A stretch of DNA of 64,000 nucleotides from Chamaecrista fasciculata (lineage: Eukaryota; Streptophyta; Magnoliopsida; Fabales; Fabaceae), in assembly GCA_003254925.1 (NCBI GenBank), contig QANZ01052692.1, forward strand, positions 1 to 64,000. The letters run 5' to 3'. The notes below the pieces were generated by a model. That model made no database searches and was not told the DNA's origin. It saw nothing but the letters and a program-made list of their open reading frames with translations. Position numbers and translations under genes: made by a program. Positions 1 to 11,214 of this stretch are shown in pieces. Position 1 is the stretch's first letter. Every line of letters begins with the position of its first letter.

Positions 1-39
1 TATCTATTTCTTTAATTAGTTAAGTTGGCATTGATGCAG

Positions 40-1111
40 ATGACTCTAGCGAAGAGTCTTGAGGACAGATCGTTTGCTAATTTCGCCTTTCTATCTGGCC
101 ATGAACTATGAGATATCCACATCTGTTGCTGGGAAAGAGCCAAAATCCGAGTTGATAACTTTTGGCAATGGGGAAAATTGTTCGCTTGCTTTTAACAGCA
201 AATATAAAGAACTTCTTATGTCTCGAATGACATTTTTGGATTTTGGAGATGCTCAGACAACAGAAGATTTGATTTACAAGGGCAAGATGGCTGCCGTATT
301 TGTGGACCCTATCCATGTCGAAGGAGGGATTTATCCCGCAACCAAGGAATTTCTGCAGTCATTACGTAGCGCTTGTGATGCTATAGGCACCTTGCTCATC
401 TTTGATGAGGTAGTATACACTTTCTTTTAGCTTAATCTATCTTTTGTTTTAGCTTAAAAGTCAACTGACGCATTCGTTTCTTTATTGTATGTTTTCGTTT
501 TAATATAATGCGTGTTTTATTTGTTTCCTTCTCATATTATTTATTTCGTTATATATTCCATTTTCGTTTTTAGATTCATTCTGGGGTAGGAAGAACATGA
601 TTTCTCTTGGGCGCACGAAGCCTACGGGATATATCCCGATATCATGACTCGGGGTTCGTCCATTGCTGGAGGTTTTCCGATGGGTGCTATGCTACCTTGG
701 TGACAAAGAAAATTGTTTCAGCTCTAAAGCTAGAGGATTAGAATAGAAGCTGGTTTGAGGGAGGCATCTTCTACTGTAAGTGTGCCCAATTTGTCTTTGA
801 TCAAATATCCAACTCTGATTTCTTGGCTTCGGTAGCTACCAAGGGTTCCAAGTTCATTGAACTTTTTAAAGCAAAAATTGGCCGGAAACCCACATGTGAA
901 GGATATTCGTGGTATGGGATTGATCATTAGCATCGAATTAGATGTTGATGCAACTCCTCTTGTTTATGCTTGCCTCGATGCCGGGCTCATATTTGATTCT
1001 GTGGGAAAAGGGAAAAACATTGTGAAGTTTAATCCGCTCCTGGTCATCACGGAGCAGCAACTAGAGTTTGTTGCTGACATTTTCAGCCAGAATCTCCACA
1101 TTCTGGATTAG
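40..1111 (+). pseudogene. acetylornithine aminotransferase-like pseudogene, copy 1 (3' two thirds)
   Basis: Remnant of a class-III PLP aminotransferase, the arginine-pathway enzyme acetylornithine aminotransferase (plastid in plants). One exon reads from about 40 to 409: residues like [20 protein letters not shown] and LIFDEV match the core around the PLP-binding Asp, and a GT donor follows. After an intron, 574 onward reads like the next exon (YGIYPDI, then SIAGGFPMGA). In the family the segment before AGG carries the Schiff-base lysine (usually LAKPLAGG); here it reads RGSSIAGG, so the lysine is gone. The C-terminal exon, about 800-1111, keeps VKDIRGMGLIISIELDVDA and a stop. Internal stops and frame changes lie between 630 and 860, and the N-terminal part is absent or off the left edge. 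Identification is good; loss of function is inferred. Confidence 0.75.
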
Positions 1112-1188
1112 GATTGTGCCCTTATTTGCTAATTGTTTGTTGTTTTGTTGCTGCTGGACGTAGGATTAATGCTGCTACCTAGTATAAA

Positions 1189-1998
1189 TTTGTTAATTGA
1201 TATTTAAAGCATTGGTATATTTTCTTGGTATAAATTTGCATGGCTCTCATAGGTCGTGGACTACTGAGCTTTTACACTATGATTTACTCGATTACTTGAG
1301 GTTCATGTTTGAGTATATTGTCACATTAGTATTTGTTTCATTATATTTTTTACTTTGGGAATTGCAATAATCAGCTTTTTGGAAGAGTTACAATTTGAAG
1401 CTTTTTGTAAAGTTTTTTTGATAGATTATTTCACTTGACAAATATACATACTATAATTACAATTATCAAATGACCCATATAATTTTCTATGGTGACACTT
1501 ACTTTTTAGTTCTCATTTTGTATTAACTAAACGAATCAACGACTAGAAAAAAGACAAGTCGTTTGGTTCATGAAAATTATATGATGTTGAAGGGAATGAA
1601 TACTTAGAAGATTCTTTAATTAGTTTTGCATTATTGGTGCAGATTGAGCTTGGTCGCCGTTTAGAAGCTTGTTCTTTTGCTGATCATACTTTCTTTTGTA
1701 CTTCTGGAACTGAAACAAATGAATGAAGCAGCTATCAAATTTGCGAGAGCATATCAGAGACGCACATGTACTGGTGGAAAACAGCCAGCAACAGAGTTTA
1801 TAGCCTTTACCAATGGCTTCCATGGGAGAACCATGGGTTCTCTTGCTTTGACCAGCAATGAGGATTACAAAGAACAATTTGGACCGATTATTCTAGAGTA
1901 TGGAAATGTGACTTAATGCACCAGGGCAATATTGCCGCAGTTTTCTTGGAACCTATCCAGGGAGAAGGGGGAAATTGAGAATTCAAGTTCTTTCAGGT
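1189..1998 (+). pseudogene. acetylornithine aminotransferase-like pseudogene, copy 2
   Basis: A second copy of one exon with its upstream intron. From about 1642 it reads [18 protein letters not shown], then a frame change near 1725, then [20 protein letters not shown] and [15 protein letters not shown] up to about 1916. A further frame change leads to a piece like AAVFLEPIQGEGG, where the homology ends at about 1990. The preceding intron (1189-1330) matches that before copy 3 (3076-3250), so intron plus exon were duplicated together and this is not a retrocopy. Truncated and frameshifted; no downstream exons follow. Confidence 0.7.
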
Positions 1999-2213
1999 AG
2001 TGGGATCACATGACATCATGTGAGGAGAGAAATAAATAGAGTTGTGGATTCACGGACTCTATGAGGTCCAACATTTGAGTAAGACCCATCATTCAATTGT
2101 GTTCTACTCACTTAGTGTCAATCTCTCTACTCATATGGCAATATGCCTTTATAAGATTTAGTCCTTGGACATTGAAAGTACACTTTTTGGTCCATAATAT
2201 ATATATATTTTTT

Positions 2214-2651
2214 TGGCTAAATTGCTCTAAAACTCTGAGTTTTAAGTCAAGGGCAGAAAACACCTCTGAACTTCAAAAATTGACAGACAAACCATCTAAG
2301 TTTTCAATCTTACTCATTTAAGACTCCTAAGTCTTAAAACTTCATAGGCATATCCCCTAAACTTTCAACTTTTGAACTTTATGACCCTTAAATAGTTTCA
2401 CTTTTTTGAAAGCTTAGGGGTTATAAGTGAATAAAGTTCAAAAGTTGAAAGTTCAGGGAATATGCCTATGAAGTTTTAAGACTCCGGAGTTAATTACTTC
2501 AACTTTTCAACTTTGTCTCTTAAGTTTTAAAACTCCGGGTTCTTAAGTGATCAAGGTTGAAAATTCAAGGGGTCGTCTATCAGGTTTTGAAACTCATTGA
2601 TGTTTTCTGTCCCTGACATAAAACTCACGGGGTCTTAGTGCAATTTAGTCT
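2214..2651. repeat. foldback (long inverted-repeat) MITE
   Basis: The left end begins GGCTAAATTGCTCTAAAAC and the reverse complement of the right end begins GACTAAATTGCACTAAGAC. The arms keep matching inward for roughly 200 bases each with scattered changes (for example a GGCAGAAAACA against GGACAGAAAACA stretch), so the element folds on itself almost entirely. Both flanks are T-runs, so a target duplication cannot be told. It lies between aminotransferase copies 2 and 3. Non-coding. Confidence 0.65.
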
Positions 2652-3075
2652 TTTTTTTTTTACTAAAGCTGACTATTCAGTCCCTGAAATGTTTTTTGTA
2701 GGGTCTAAATGGTTGTTGATGTTTGTAAAAAAACCATGGATCAACAAGTCTATTTCTAATATCTGAGAGTAAATTGTAAAACATCTTTTTTATGATCACT
2801 ATTCAGATTATGCATTAAAATAGAGCTAATCATGAAGTTTTGATTTTTTTTTTTAAATGGGTCAAAGAGTTTTATATCCTGTTCCATTTGATTTGTACTT
2901 TACTATAGTCTATAGGTATGCAAAGGGGTAATGTAGGAAGTAGTGGCTGGATGAAACAAGATGATTAAGGATATTTTAAATATCATTCTCATAGATTTTT
3001 AATTATTCTCCGTATAAATTTTTTAGCAATGAACAAAACATACTCCAAAAGTTCTATATATACATAAAATCTTTG

Positions 3076-3571
3076 TTAATTGATATTTAAAGCATTGGTA
3101 TATTTTCTTGGTTTAAATTTTAGGGATCTCATCAGTCATGGCCATACTTTTTTTTTTGAAAGTTTACTACTGAGATTTTACAGTATGATTTACTTGAGTT
3201 CATGTCTTGTATTTGTGTTTTAACATATTGACACTTTAGTATTTTGGATTGTTTTACCGCCTCTTCAATTAAGTTGGCTTTGGTGCAGGTGGAGCTTGCT
3301 GAGCGTTTAAAAGCTTGTTCTTTTGCTGATTATACACTCTTTTCTAATTCTGGAACTGAAGCAATTGAAGCAGCTATGAAATTTGCAAGAAATTATCATA
3401 GACACACATGTACTGATGGAAAACAGCCCGCAACAGAGTTTATATTCTTTAACAATGGCTTCCATGGGAGAACCATGGGTTTGCTTTCTTTGACTAGCAA
3501 AGAGGAGTACAAAGAATCATTTCTACCCCTTACGCCTCGAGCGACTATTTTAGAGTTTGGAAATGCCCGGG
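3076..3571 (+). pseudogene. acetylornithine aminotransferase-like exon, copy 3, interrupted by a LINE
   Basis: Best preserved of the three copies. After the acceptor ending at 3288 the exon reads VELAERLKACSFADYTLFSN, SGTEAIEAAMKFARNYHRHT and [15 protein letters not shown] in one open frame, covering the small-domain-to-PLP region of acetylornithine aminotransferase (SGTEA and FHGRTMG are family motifs). Around LEFGNA (near 3571) the reading frame passes into LINE endonuclease sequence, so the exon was cut by the LINE insertion or a later rearrangement. The equivalent exon in copy 1 continues with KMAAVFVDP. No downstream exons remain, so this copy cannot make the enzyme. Confidence 0.72.
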
Positions 3572-4001
3572 CACGACACCATATGGTGATTGTAGAAAAT
3601 ATAGAACAGCAAAAACTATATTGTGCTAAAAAACTATCTGATCAACCTCAAGTTTGGGAGAAACTAGAGCAATTTTCTTTTAATATACATGGACCTTGGA
3701 TGTGTTTTGGTGATTGTAATCAAGTCTTGTAAAAAAGAGATAAACTAAGCAATAATAATATGGATATTGAGGGAGCTGAATTATTTAAACAAACTTTGGA
3801 ATTCTGTAATTTGAAAGAAATTGACTGTCTTGAAGGACATTTTACTTGGACAAATGGGAGAGATAGTTTAAACACGGCTTGGGAAAAGTTGGACAGAGCT
3901 TTTGGAAATGATCAATGGCTTCAGTTATGTGACCATAGCAGAACACATGTGCTCCCAATGTATCTTTCAGAAGCCTTTTCGGTTTGAAAATATGTGGTTA
4001 T

Positions 4002-4383
4002 TGTTATGAATCAGAATTTGAGAACAATAAAATGATAGAGAAAGAAATGATTAGATGAATGAATGTGCTAATTCCTCAATAGAGAAAAGGAACCAATACA
4101 CAGGAAAGTCCTTTTCGAGTAAGAAGTATACTCCAGATCCAAAGATCACACATCAAGCTTACCCTCCTAATGACTTATTCTCTAGATATAGGAATTGGTA
4201 CCAACACTAATAGACTCTTAACAACTTGGCAATAAGCATGAGTCTCACTCATAGAACACGTGGGTCATTTGCCTAACTCTAGTCTCACGAGTTGCATGCC
4301 CCATTTCATCAGCATCACTTACTTTGGGCCCTTCTCCACGGCCTGCTTCTTCTATTGGGCTAAGGCTAGCTTGATCCATATCA
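4002..4383. mobile_element. solo LTR inside the LINE
   Basis: A 382-bp insertion starts TGTTATGAATC and ends CCATATCA. It is flanked by an exact 5-bp direct repeat, GTTAT, at 3997-4001 and 4384-4388. TG...CA ends with a 5-bp duplication are the signature of an LTR retrotransposon LTR, and no internal region is present, so this is a solo LTR. The superfamily cannot be told. It interrupts LINE sequence between a FENMWL-like endonuclease stretch and the linker region. Part of it recurs at 6461-6730 in the duplicated block. Confidence 0.7.
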
Positions 4384-4732
4384 GTTATTCAATAATGTGG
4401 ATAAAATTGAGGGAGAAAGGAATACTTCTTTCTTCCATAATGTTGTTAAGAAAAGAAGAGAAAAACACATCATTTACAAGAAAGATGTCTGCAATATGGT
4501 AAACTCTTTCCTTTCTAGAGGTTTTATGCTTAAGGAATTAAATCAGACTTTCATTTCTCTTATTCCTAAGCATACATAGGTAACCAATTCTCAGGATTTT
4601 CGGCCTATTAGTTTATGTAATGTTTCTTATAAAATTATATCTAAATTGTTAGCTAATAGGCCGAAAGAAATCCTGTCTGACCTTATTTTACCTTATTAAA
4701 GTGCATTTACTAAAGGGCGTCATATCACTGAT

Positions 4733-5698
4733 GTAAGTATTCGGGCGTACTTGGATAGCGAAATCCAAATACCCACGCGAAGATCCGGTCACGATCTCGA
4801 ACACGGATCTATGCTCTTGTGTTGCTCACGACAAATGCACCGGTGGAGAAGACAGAATGATCGGTTCCCAAAAATGAACTTTTTCTCTCAAGATCATTCT
4901 CTGGTATTTTTCTCTCTGGTTAGAAAAAACCACAACTTACGTTTTCTCTTCTGGTGTAATCGTACCACTTTCTCTCATGTATGTGGGGAGTGGGTGTAGT
5001 CAGTTACCTGACTACATTTTCTTTTTCAATAAAAATAATCATAATATCTTTTATTTGAAAAAGATTTTCCTTCCACCAGATACTCCCCACTCTCCCATGA
5101 TCTCCACAAATCAAATTAATTAATTAACTTAATTAATTAAGAACAAAATAATAATTATAACAATTATTATAATTTGGATCATGGTTGACTGGGTCCAATC
5201 CACCAAGGGTGGACCCAGGTTCCAAATACCCACGCGAAGTATTCGGGCGTACCTGGATAGCGAAATTCAAATACCCACGCGAAGACCCGGTCACGATCTC
5301 GAACACGGATCTACGCTCTTGCGTTGCTCACGGAAAATGCACCGTTGAGAAGACAGAATGACCACTGTAAGTATTCGGGCGTACCTGGATAGCGAAATCC
5401 AAATACCCACGCGAAGACCCGGTCACGATCTCAAACACGGATCTACGCTCTTGCGTTGCTCACTGCAAATGCACCAGTGGAGAAGACAAAATGATCGGTT
5501 CCCAAAAATGAATTTTTTTCTCTCAAGATCATTCTCTGGTGTTTTTCTCTCTGGTGAGAAAAAACCAAAACTTACGTTTTTTCTCTTTTTAGTGTAATCG
5601 TACCACTTTCTCTCGTGTATGTGGGGTGTGGGTGTAGACTACATTTTCTTTTTCAATAAAAATAATCATAATATCTTTTATTTGAAAAAGATTTTCCT
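4733..5698. mobile_element. unclassified insertion in the LINE reverse transcriptase, long version
   Basis: A 966-bp block splits the RT reading between HITD and NILV. It is flanked by the direct repeat TCATATCACTGAT (4720-4732 and 5699-5711). Depending on where the ends are set it could run TG...CA with a 9-bp repeat, which is long for an LTR element. Inside, a unit of about 105 bp beginning TAAGTATTCGGGCGTAC occurs three times (about 4735, 5238, 5366). The right part carries AATAAA-type signals near 5656. It looks like an old LTR-type or related element with internal duplication; the class is not settled. Confidence 0.5.
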
Positions 5699-6458
5699 TC
5701 ATATCACTGATAATATTCTTGTGACAAATGAGCTCCTTCATAAGATGCATCAAACAAAGAATATAATAAAACATTGGTTAGCGCGATCTAAAGGCAGACA
5801 TGAGGAAGGGTTATGATAAAGTGTCTTGGAGTTTCTTACAAGAAGTCTTCAATCAAATGGGGTTTCCTACACATTGGGTTCAGATGATATATCAATGTGT
5901 ATCTACTGTGTCCTACAAAGTGCTTACCAATGGTGATTGTACTGAGTCAATCATACCTGAATGTGAATTAGGACAAGGTGATCCTTTGTCACCTTACCTT
6001 TTTGTGATAGTAATGAATGTTTTTTCGTGTGCTCTGCTAAAGTTAGAGAACCAGAAAAGGATTCAATAGAGTAGGCAAGGTTTGAGAATAAACCACTTGT
6101 TGTATGTTGATGATCTTATTATATTCTCAAGATTAGATGATGTGAACAATTTTATGGAAGTCATGTTCCAATTTGGTCTTTTTTTCTGGTTTATTTATTA
6201 ATCCTCAGAAATCAGATATAGTGTTTAGTAAAACAATCCCTGTGGAGCATAAACAGAATTTTGGGAAGAATTTAAAGAAGTTGCTGGATTTGAGAAATAT
6301 TTAGGAGCAACATGAGGAAATCAAAAAGAGATAAGGACAAACAAGAAATGACCATCAAGAAACTGGAAAAAAGATTAGCTGATTGGAAGGGAAGATTGCT
6401 TTCTCAAGTTTCTAAGGCTGTGCTTATCAATTCCACTATTACCTCTTCAATGGTCTAT

Positions 6459-6459
6459 N
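6459..6459. other. single-N join
   Basis: One N joins a LINE sequence that stops in the RT-linker region to a block that restarts at sequence equal to about 4118. Similar single Ns lie at 7222, 11399, 12041, 13405, 17212, 24344, 50115 and 59721. They look like contig joins of unknown or negative gap size, not base ambiguities. Confidence 0.7.
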
Positions 6460-7452
6460 TGGAGTAAGAACTATACTCCAGATCCAAACATCACACATCA
6501 AGCTTACCCTCCTAATGACTTATTCTCTAGATATAGGAATTGGTACCAACACTAATAGACTCTTAACAACTTGGCAATAAGCATGAGTCTCACTCATAGA
6601 ACACGTGGGTCATTTGCCTAACTCTAGTCTCACGAGTTGCATGCCCCATTTCATCAGCATCACTTACTTTGGGCCCTTCTCCACGGCCTGCTTCTTCTAT
6701 TGGGCTAAGGCTAGCTTGATCCATATCAGTTATTCAATAATGTGGATAAAATTGAGGGAGAAAGGAATACTTCTTTCTTCCATAATGTTGTTAAGAAAAG
6801 AAGACAAAAACACATCATTTACAAGAAAGATGTCTGCAATATGGTAAACTCTTTCCTTTCTAGAGGTTTTATGCTTAAGAAATTAAATCAGACTTTCATT
6901 TCTCTTATTCCTAAGCATACATAGGTAACCAATTCTCAGGATTTTCGGCCTATTAGTTTATGTAATGTTTCTTATAAAATTATATCTAAATTGTTAACTA
7001 ATAGGCCGAAAGAAATCCTGACCTTATTTTACCTTATTAAAGTGCATTTACTAAAGGGCGTCATATCACTGATGTAAGTATTCGGGCGTACCTGGATAGC
7101 GAAATCCAAATACCCACGCGAAGATCCGGTCACGATCTCGAACACGGATCTATGCTCTTGTGTTGCTCACGACAAATGCACCGGTGGAGAAGACAGAATG
7201 ATCGGTTCCCAAAAATGAACTNAAACTCTTTCCTTTCTAGAGGTTTTATGCTTAAGGAATTAAATCACTTTCATTTCTCTTATTCCTAAGCATACACAGG
7301 TAACCAATTCTTAGGATTTTCGGCCTATTAGTTTATGTAATGTTTCTTATAAAATTATATCTAAATTGTTAACTAATAGGCCGAAAGAAATCCTGTCTGA
7401 CCTTATTTTACCTTATTAAAGTGCATTTACTAAAGGGCGTCATATCACTGAT

Positions 7453-7784
7453 GTAAGTATTCGGGCGTACCTGGATAGCGAAATCCAAATACCCACGCGA
7501 AGACCCGGTCACGATCTCAAACACGGATCTACGCTCTTGCGTTGCTCACTGCAAATGCACCGGTGGAGAAGACAAAATGATCGGTTCCCAAAAATGAATT
7601 TTTTTCTCTCAAGATCATTCTCTGGTGTTTTTCTCTCTGGTGAGAAAAAACCAAAACTTACGTTTTTTCTCTTTTTAGTGTAATCGTACCACTTTCTCTC
7701 GTGTATGTGGGGTGTGGGTGTAGACTACATTTTCTTTTTCAATAAAAATAATCATAATATCTTTTATTTGAAAAAGATTTTCCT
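7453..7784. mobile_element. same insertion, short version
   Basis: In the third LINE block the same target repeat (7440-7452 and 7785-7797) encloses only 332 bp. It starts GTAAGTATTCGGGCG and ends GAAAAAGATTTTCCT, with a single copy of the internal unit. Compared with the block at 4733-5698 it lacks about 630 bp, so the two blocks are different alleles or different repair products of one insertion. Confidence 0.55.
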
Positions 7785-9035
7785 TCATATCACTGATAAT
7801 ATTCTTGTGACAAATGAGCTCCTTCATAAGATGCATCAAACAAAGAATATAATAAAACATTGGTTAGCGCGATCTAAAGGCAGACATGAGGAAGGGTTAT
7901 GATAAAGTGTCTTGGAGTTTCTTACAAGAAGTCTTCAATCAAATGGGGTTTCCTACACATTGGGTTCAGATGATATATCAATGTGTATCTACTGTGTCCT
8001 ACAAAGTGCTTACCAATGGTGATTGTACTGAGTCAATCATACCTGAATGTGAATTAGGACAAGGTGATCCTTTGTCACCTTACCTTTTTGTGATAGTAAT
8101 GAATGTTTTTTCGTGTTCTCTGCTAAAGTTAGAGAACCAGAAAAGGATTCAATAGGGTAGGCAAGGTTTGAGAATAAACCACTTGTTGTATGTTGATGAT
8201 CTTATTATATTCTCAAGATTAGATGATGTGAACAATTTTATGGAAGTCATGTTCCAATTTGGTCTTTTTTTCTGGTTTATTTATTAATCCTCAGAAATCA
8301 GATATAGTGTTTAGTAAAACAATCCCTGTGGAGCATAAACAGAATTTTGGGAAGAATTTAAAGAAGTTGCTGGATTTGAGAAATATTTAGGAGCAACATG
8401 AGGAAATCAAAAAGAGATAAGGACAAACAAGAAATGACCATCAAGAAACTGGAAAAAAGATTAGCTGATTGGAAGGGAAGATTGCTTTCTCAAGTTTCTA
8501 AGGCTGTGCTTATCAATTCCACTATTACCTCTTCAATGGTCTATGACCTTTCACTGGTAAAACTTTCGGATAAAACAATTAACAAATGCAATAATATTAC
8601 CAGAAAATTCTGGGAATGGGGAGAATGAGCAAGGACTTGACAAAATCAACTTGCTTTCTTGGAAAGACCATTGTGCACCAAAATGAAGAAAGGAAATTGG
8701 TTTTAAAGACAGAAAAAGTTTTAATAGAGCACTTCTTGCAAAGAATTTCTGGAGGATCAAGAAGAGCTCTTCCCTATTGGGGAAGTTTTTTTAGCCTTAT
8801 TATACAAATGAAAGGAACTCTATTGTTGAAGGAGGGCATGATGTGCACCTTGAGAGTACTTGTTGGATAATGGGAATTGGTAATATCCTTACTCTTGGGA
8901 AAATTATTAACAGAAGAAGCAATGACAGTCCAATGTATAATTTGAAGGCCAAGGATTTGATAGATGACAACATAACTTGGCAAAAAAGTAAACTTCAGCA
9001 AATACTTTCACAAGATGAAGTACACTAATTAATCA

Positions 9036-9495
9036 AAATGCATACTATGGAGCAATGGAGCTGCTAGATTGTTTTTATTCAACAATAGATAAAGACGACA
9101 TGGGGTAGTTACAGCATGTGGCCACGTAATTTATTCTTTCTATAAATATATTTTTATCTTTGTGTCACAATTGTCACTACCTATCTAAAATACATGGATG
9201 CTAAAACATTTATTCAATACAACAACTTGGTTTGAGTTTGGCATATATATCAAACATATATATATCCATCATATATATAATTAAAATCAAATAAGAATTT
9301 TTGTATAATACTTTTGCTTTGGCTTGCACTACAGTCTACAGTTTGGCCTCTTTTTAAACCTAAAAGAAATTGAACCCAAATGCAATCCAAATAATCCTGA
9401 AACCCACATCCATTCATCCAATCCATCACTTAAAACTCAATCTTGTTCCTCTTCCCTTCTCCTTCCTTCTTCAATGGAACATTTTTCTCCTCTTA
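9036..9495. other. intergenic, nothing recognised
   Basis: AT-rich stretch after the LINE tail with short TA-rich runs (9240-9290) and a CT-rich tract near 9440-9475. No open reading frame of interest, no repeat family recognised and no RNA gene. Confidence 0.5.
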
Positions 9496-10034
9496 CTTGA
9501 AGAATTTGGGATAGCTGTAATGTCATAGACATAGTGTCTGATTAAGCTTAAGTGAAAAGGGAACCTCAAGAATTTTTCCATCCTTTGTTTTTAACTACAT
9601 TGATTTGAATTCATATAGGTGTGGTGCAATTAAGTTGGTGGAGGAGAATGATGTTCTGTTTTTGGCTGAAGAGAGTTAACTTATTTTCCCACCTAGTGAT
9701 GATGTTGAGGAGCAATCCTTTCTAGGAATCCAAACAGTTCTGCATGGCAAAGAAAATTTGAGGTACCTCTCAAGCTTTGGGGTTGATGAAGAAGTTATGG
9801 TGTCATCTGGAAAAACTTATGTCTGAAATTTGTAGAAGCTGCTTAATTATCTTTTGTTTGATGGATAGATTATGTGACCCCTATGATTTCTGTTTGCTTA
9901 ACTATTTTACAATTTATAATTGATTATGGATTACTCTGGTTTTTGATTCCTCATGACTCTGCTTAATTATCCCAAATTCTCCTCTTAATCAGAAACTATG
10001 TCTATGACATTACAGCTATCCCAAATTCTTCAAG
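9496..10034. repeat. 51-bp inverted repeat pair around an ORF-like stretch
   Basis: Bases 9496-9546 (starting CTTGAAGAATTTGGGATAGC) are the reverse complement of 9984-10034, with one mismatch in 51. The arms enclose 437 bases. The right arm overlaps the end of the minus-strand PHD-type gene fragment, so the left arm is probably a second, inverted copy of that gene end, or the pair is the end structure of a foldback element. Confidence 0.6.
9613..9825 (+). pseudogene. unrecognised exon-like open stretch
   Basis: After a TATAG acceptor-like site near 9618 the frame reads AIKLVEENDVLFLAEES, one stop, then IFPPSDDVEEQSFLGIQ and LRYLSSFGVDEEVMVSSG to a TGA near 9825. Codon use and the acidic, non-repetitive composition look protein-like, but I do not recognise a family. 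One internal stop argues for a decayed exon. It sits inside the 9496/10034 inverted repeat. Confidence 0.25.
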
Positions 10035-11098
10035 GTAGAGGCACCTTATTTGGAGCGGCTGGAGTTGGTGGTGGTCCACACCTTATTAGCCTGAGCTCCA
10101 AGTCCACTTCTTGTTCTTCATCCTTCAAGTGATCGAAACAAATTATAAAATTATGAGTACACATTTCAATAAAATCACCCATAGATATATGTAATCATAT
10201 AAAAAACAATGGCTTTATAGTATAAATGCATACCTGTAAGGGTGGACTACTTAGGCAGCTAAGATGATAAGTGCTGAAACATGACTCACAACTTAGTAAG
10301 CCTCCAACTTCTTCACAAATGACACAAAAATAAAAATAGTGATTAATATATGGAACAATATATGTACAATACAATACTACACCAGTAGCGGTATAAAAAT
10401 AAAGTATAAGTTCAAAGTTCAGACCCTATACACAAACCAAATACTTAATTATTTCATTGAAGTATATATTTACAAACACGATTGAAAGAAAACTTGACCA
10501 AACTAAGGAAATGGAAGAAGGTTCGGCACAAGTAGAGGAAAAAACATGGTATGGCATCGCTTGTTGCATATCGTAGAATTTTATCATTCGAAGGGTGAAA
10601 AGACCCGAATTTAACCCAAAGGAAGAAAACTTGTACAAGTTCACCATAAATTATAAAGGGGATACATAATTCTGAGAGGACACCAAATTAAAATCGAAGA
10701 CACTCTGATGCTATTAAGCAAATACTAAACAACCCCAAATCCAATCCTCTTTAGTTATCTAGAACATAACATCAAAGCCTAATATGTAATTTTCAAGAAA
10801 TGTCTAACAATTTCTACCTCAAATAACACATACCCATCAAACTAAACATTCAAAATAATATCATTTTTTTTTTCATTTCTAAAAACCATTCTCATCAATT
10901 TATCTGACTCGATTTAGTATGTAAAAGCAACATATCGTTTTATGCTCTATCTAGATAATATTAGAATCCAAACATGATCGCTAATCAAATAAGTACATAC
11001 CATTTGGTAAATCATTGATTTGATGTCAATTTGTCATATTTTACCATAATTTCTTCATCTGCTTCATCTCGATTTTCCTCTTCATTGCCCCCTTCCAT
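10030..11098 (-). CDS. small PHD-finger gene or gene fragment with EAR-like tail
   Basis: Three minus-strand pieces in matching phase. Exon 1, 11098-11045: an 18-codon acidic start MEGGNEEENRDEADEEIM ending at a GTAAAA donor. Middle exon, about 10326-10234: CVICEEVGGLLS, CESCFSTYH, LSCLSSPPLQ, a Cys4-His-Cys PHD zinc-finger core, ending CAG|GTATGC. Last exon, 10122-10030: starts after AAG, reads DEEQEVDLELRLIRCGPP and ends at TGA. PHD fingers usually read histone-tail marks; LELRL fits the LxLxL EAR repression motif, but one short motif is weak evidence. The middle exon has no obvious AG acceptor, and other exons may be missing. The finger resembles those of CHD3/PICKLE-type remodellers more than other classes. 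It could be a real small gene, a truncated paralogue or a captured fragment. Confidence 0.42.
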
Positions 11099-11202
11099 CG
11101 CCGGTCTATCAAAATTGCTAACACAAAGCTAGAAAGAGATCGAAACCCTATTTTTTTTTTGAGGCGGCGTGCTAAGTATGGGACGGGCAGCTTATTGTGC
11201 TT

Positions 11203-11214
11203 GCTTTATATAGT
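11203..11214 (-). promoter_or_regulatory. TATA box of the PHD-type gene
   Basis: On the minus strand the sequence reads ACTATATAAAGC about 105 bases upstream of the ATG at 11098. The leader between them contains a TAGGGTTTCGA stretch common in plant 5' ends. The same arrangement is kept in the second copy (12505-12517 upstream of the ATG at 12406), which supports a real promoter. Confidence 0.5.

Larger units (their letters stand above)
3572..9035 (+). mobile_element. LINE (non-LTR retrotransposon), degenerate, partly triplicated
   Basis: An endonuclease-domain piece lies at 3572-3995 (WEKLEQFSFNIHGPWMCFGD, then FTWTNGRDSLNTAWEKLDRA). From 4389 it reads GERNTSFFHNVVKKRR, the linker typical of plant L1-type LINEs. 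The reverse transcriptase follows: SAFTKGRHITD interrupted at 4733, NILVTNELLHKM, then YDKVSWSFLQEVFNQMGFP, GQGDPLSPYLF and, before 6120, YVDDLI. Near 8400-8620 comes LADWKGRLLSQVSKAVLIN and after it a zf-RVT-like tail to about 9030. Several stops break each domain, and the 5' end and ORF1 are missing. Two blocks repeat 4118-6458: 6461-7221 and 7223-8544, each joined by a single N (6459, 7222). No clear poly-A tail is seen. Confidence 0.8.
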
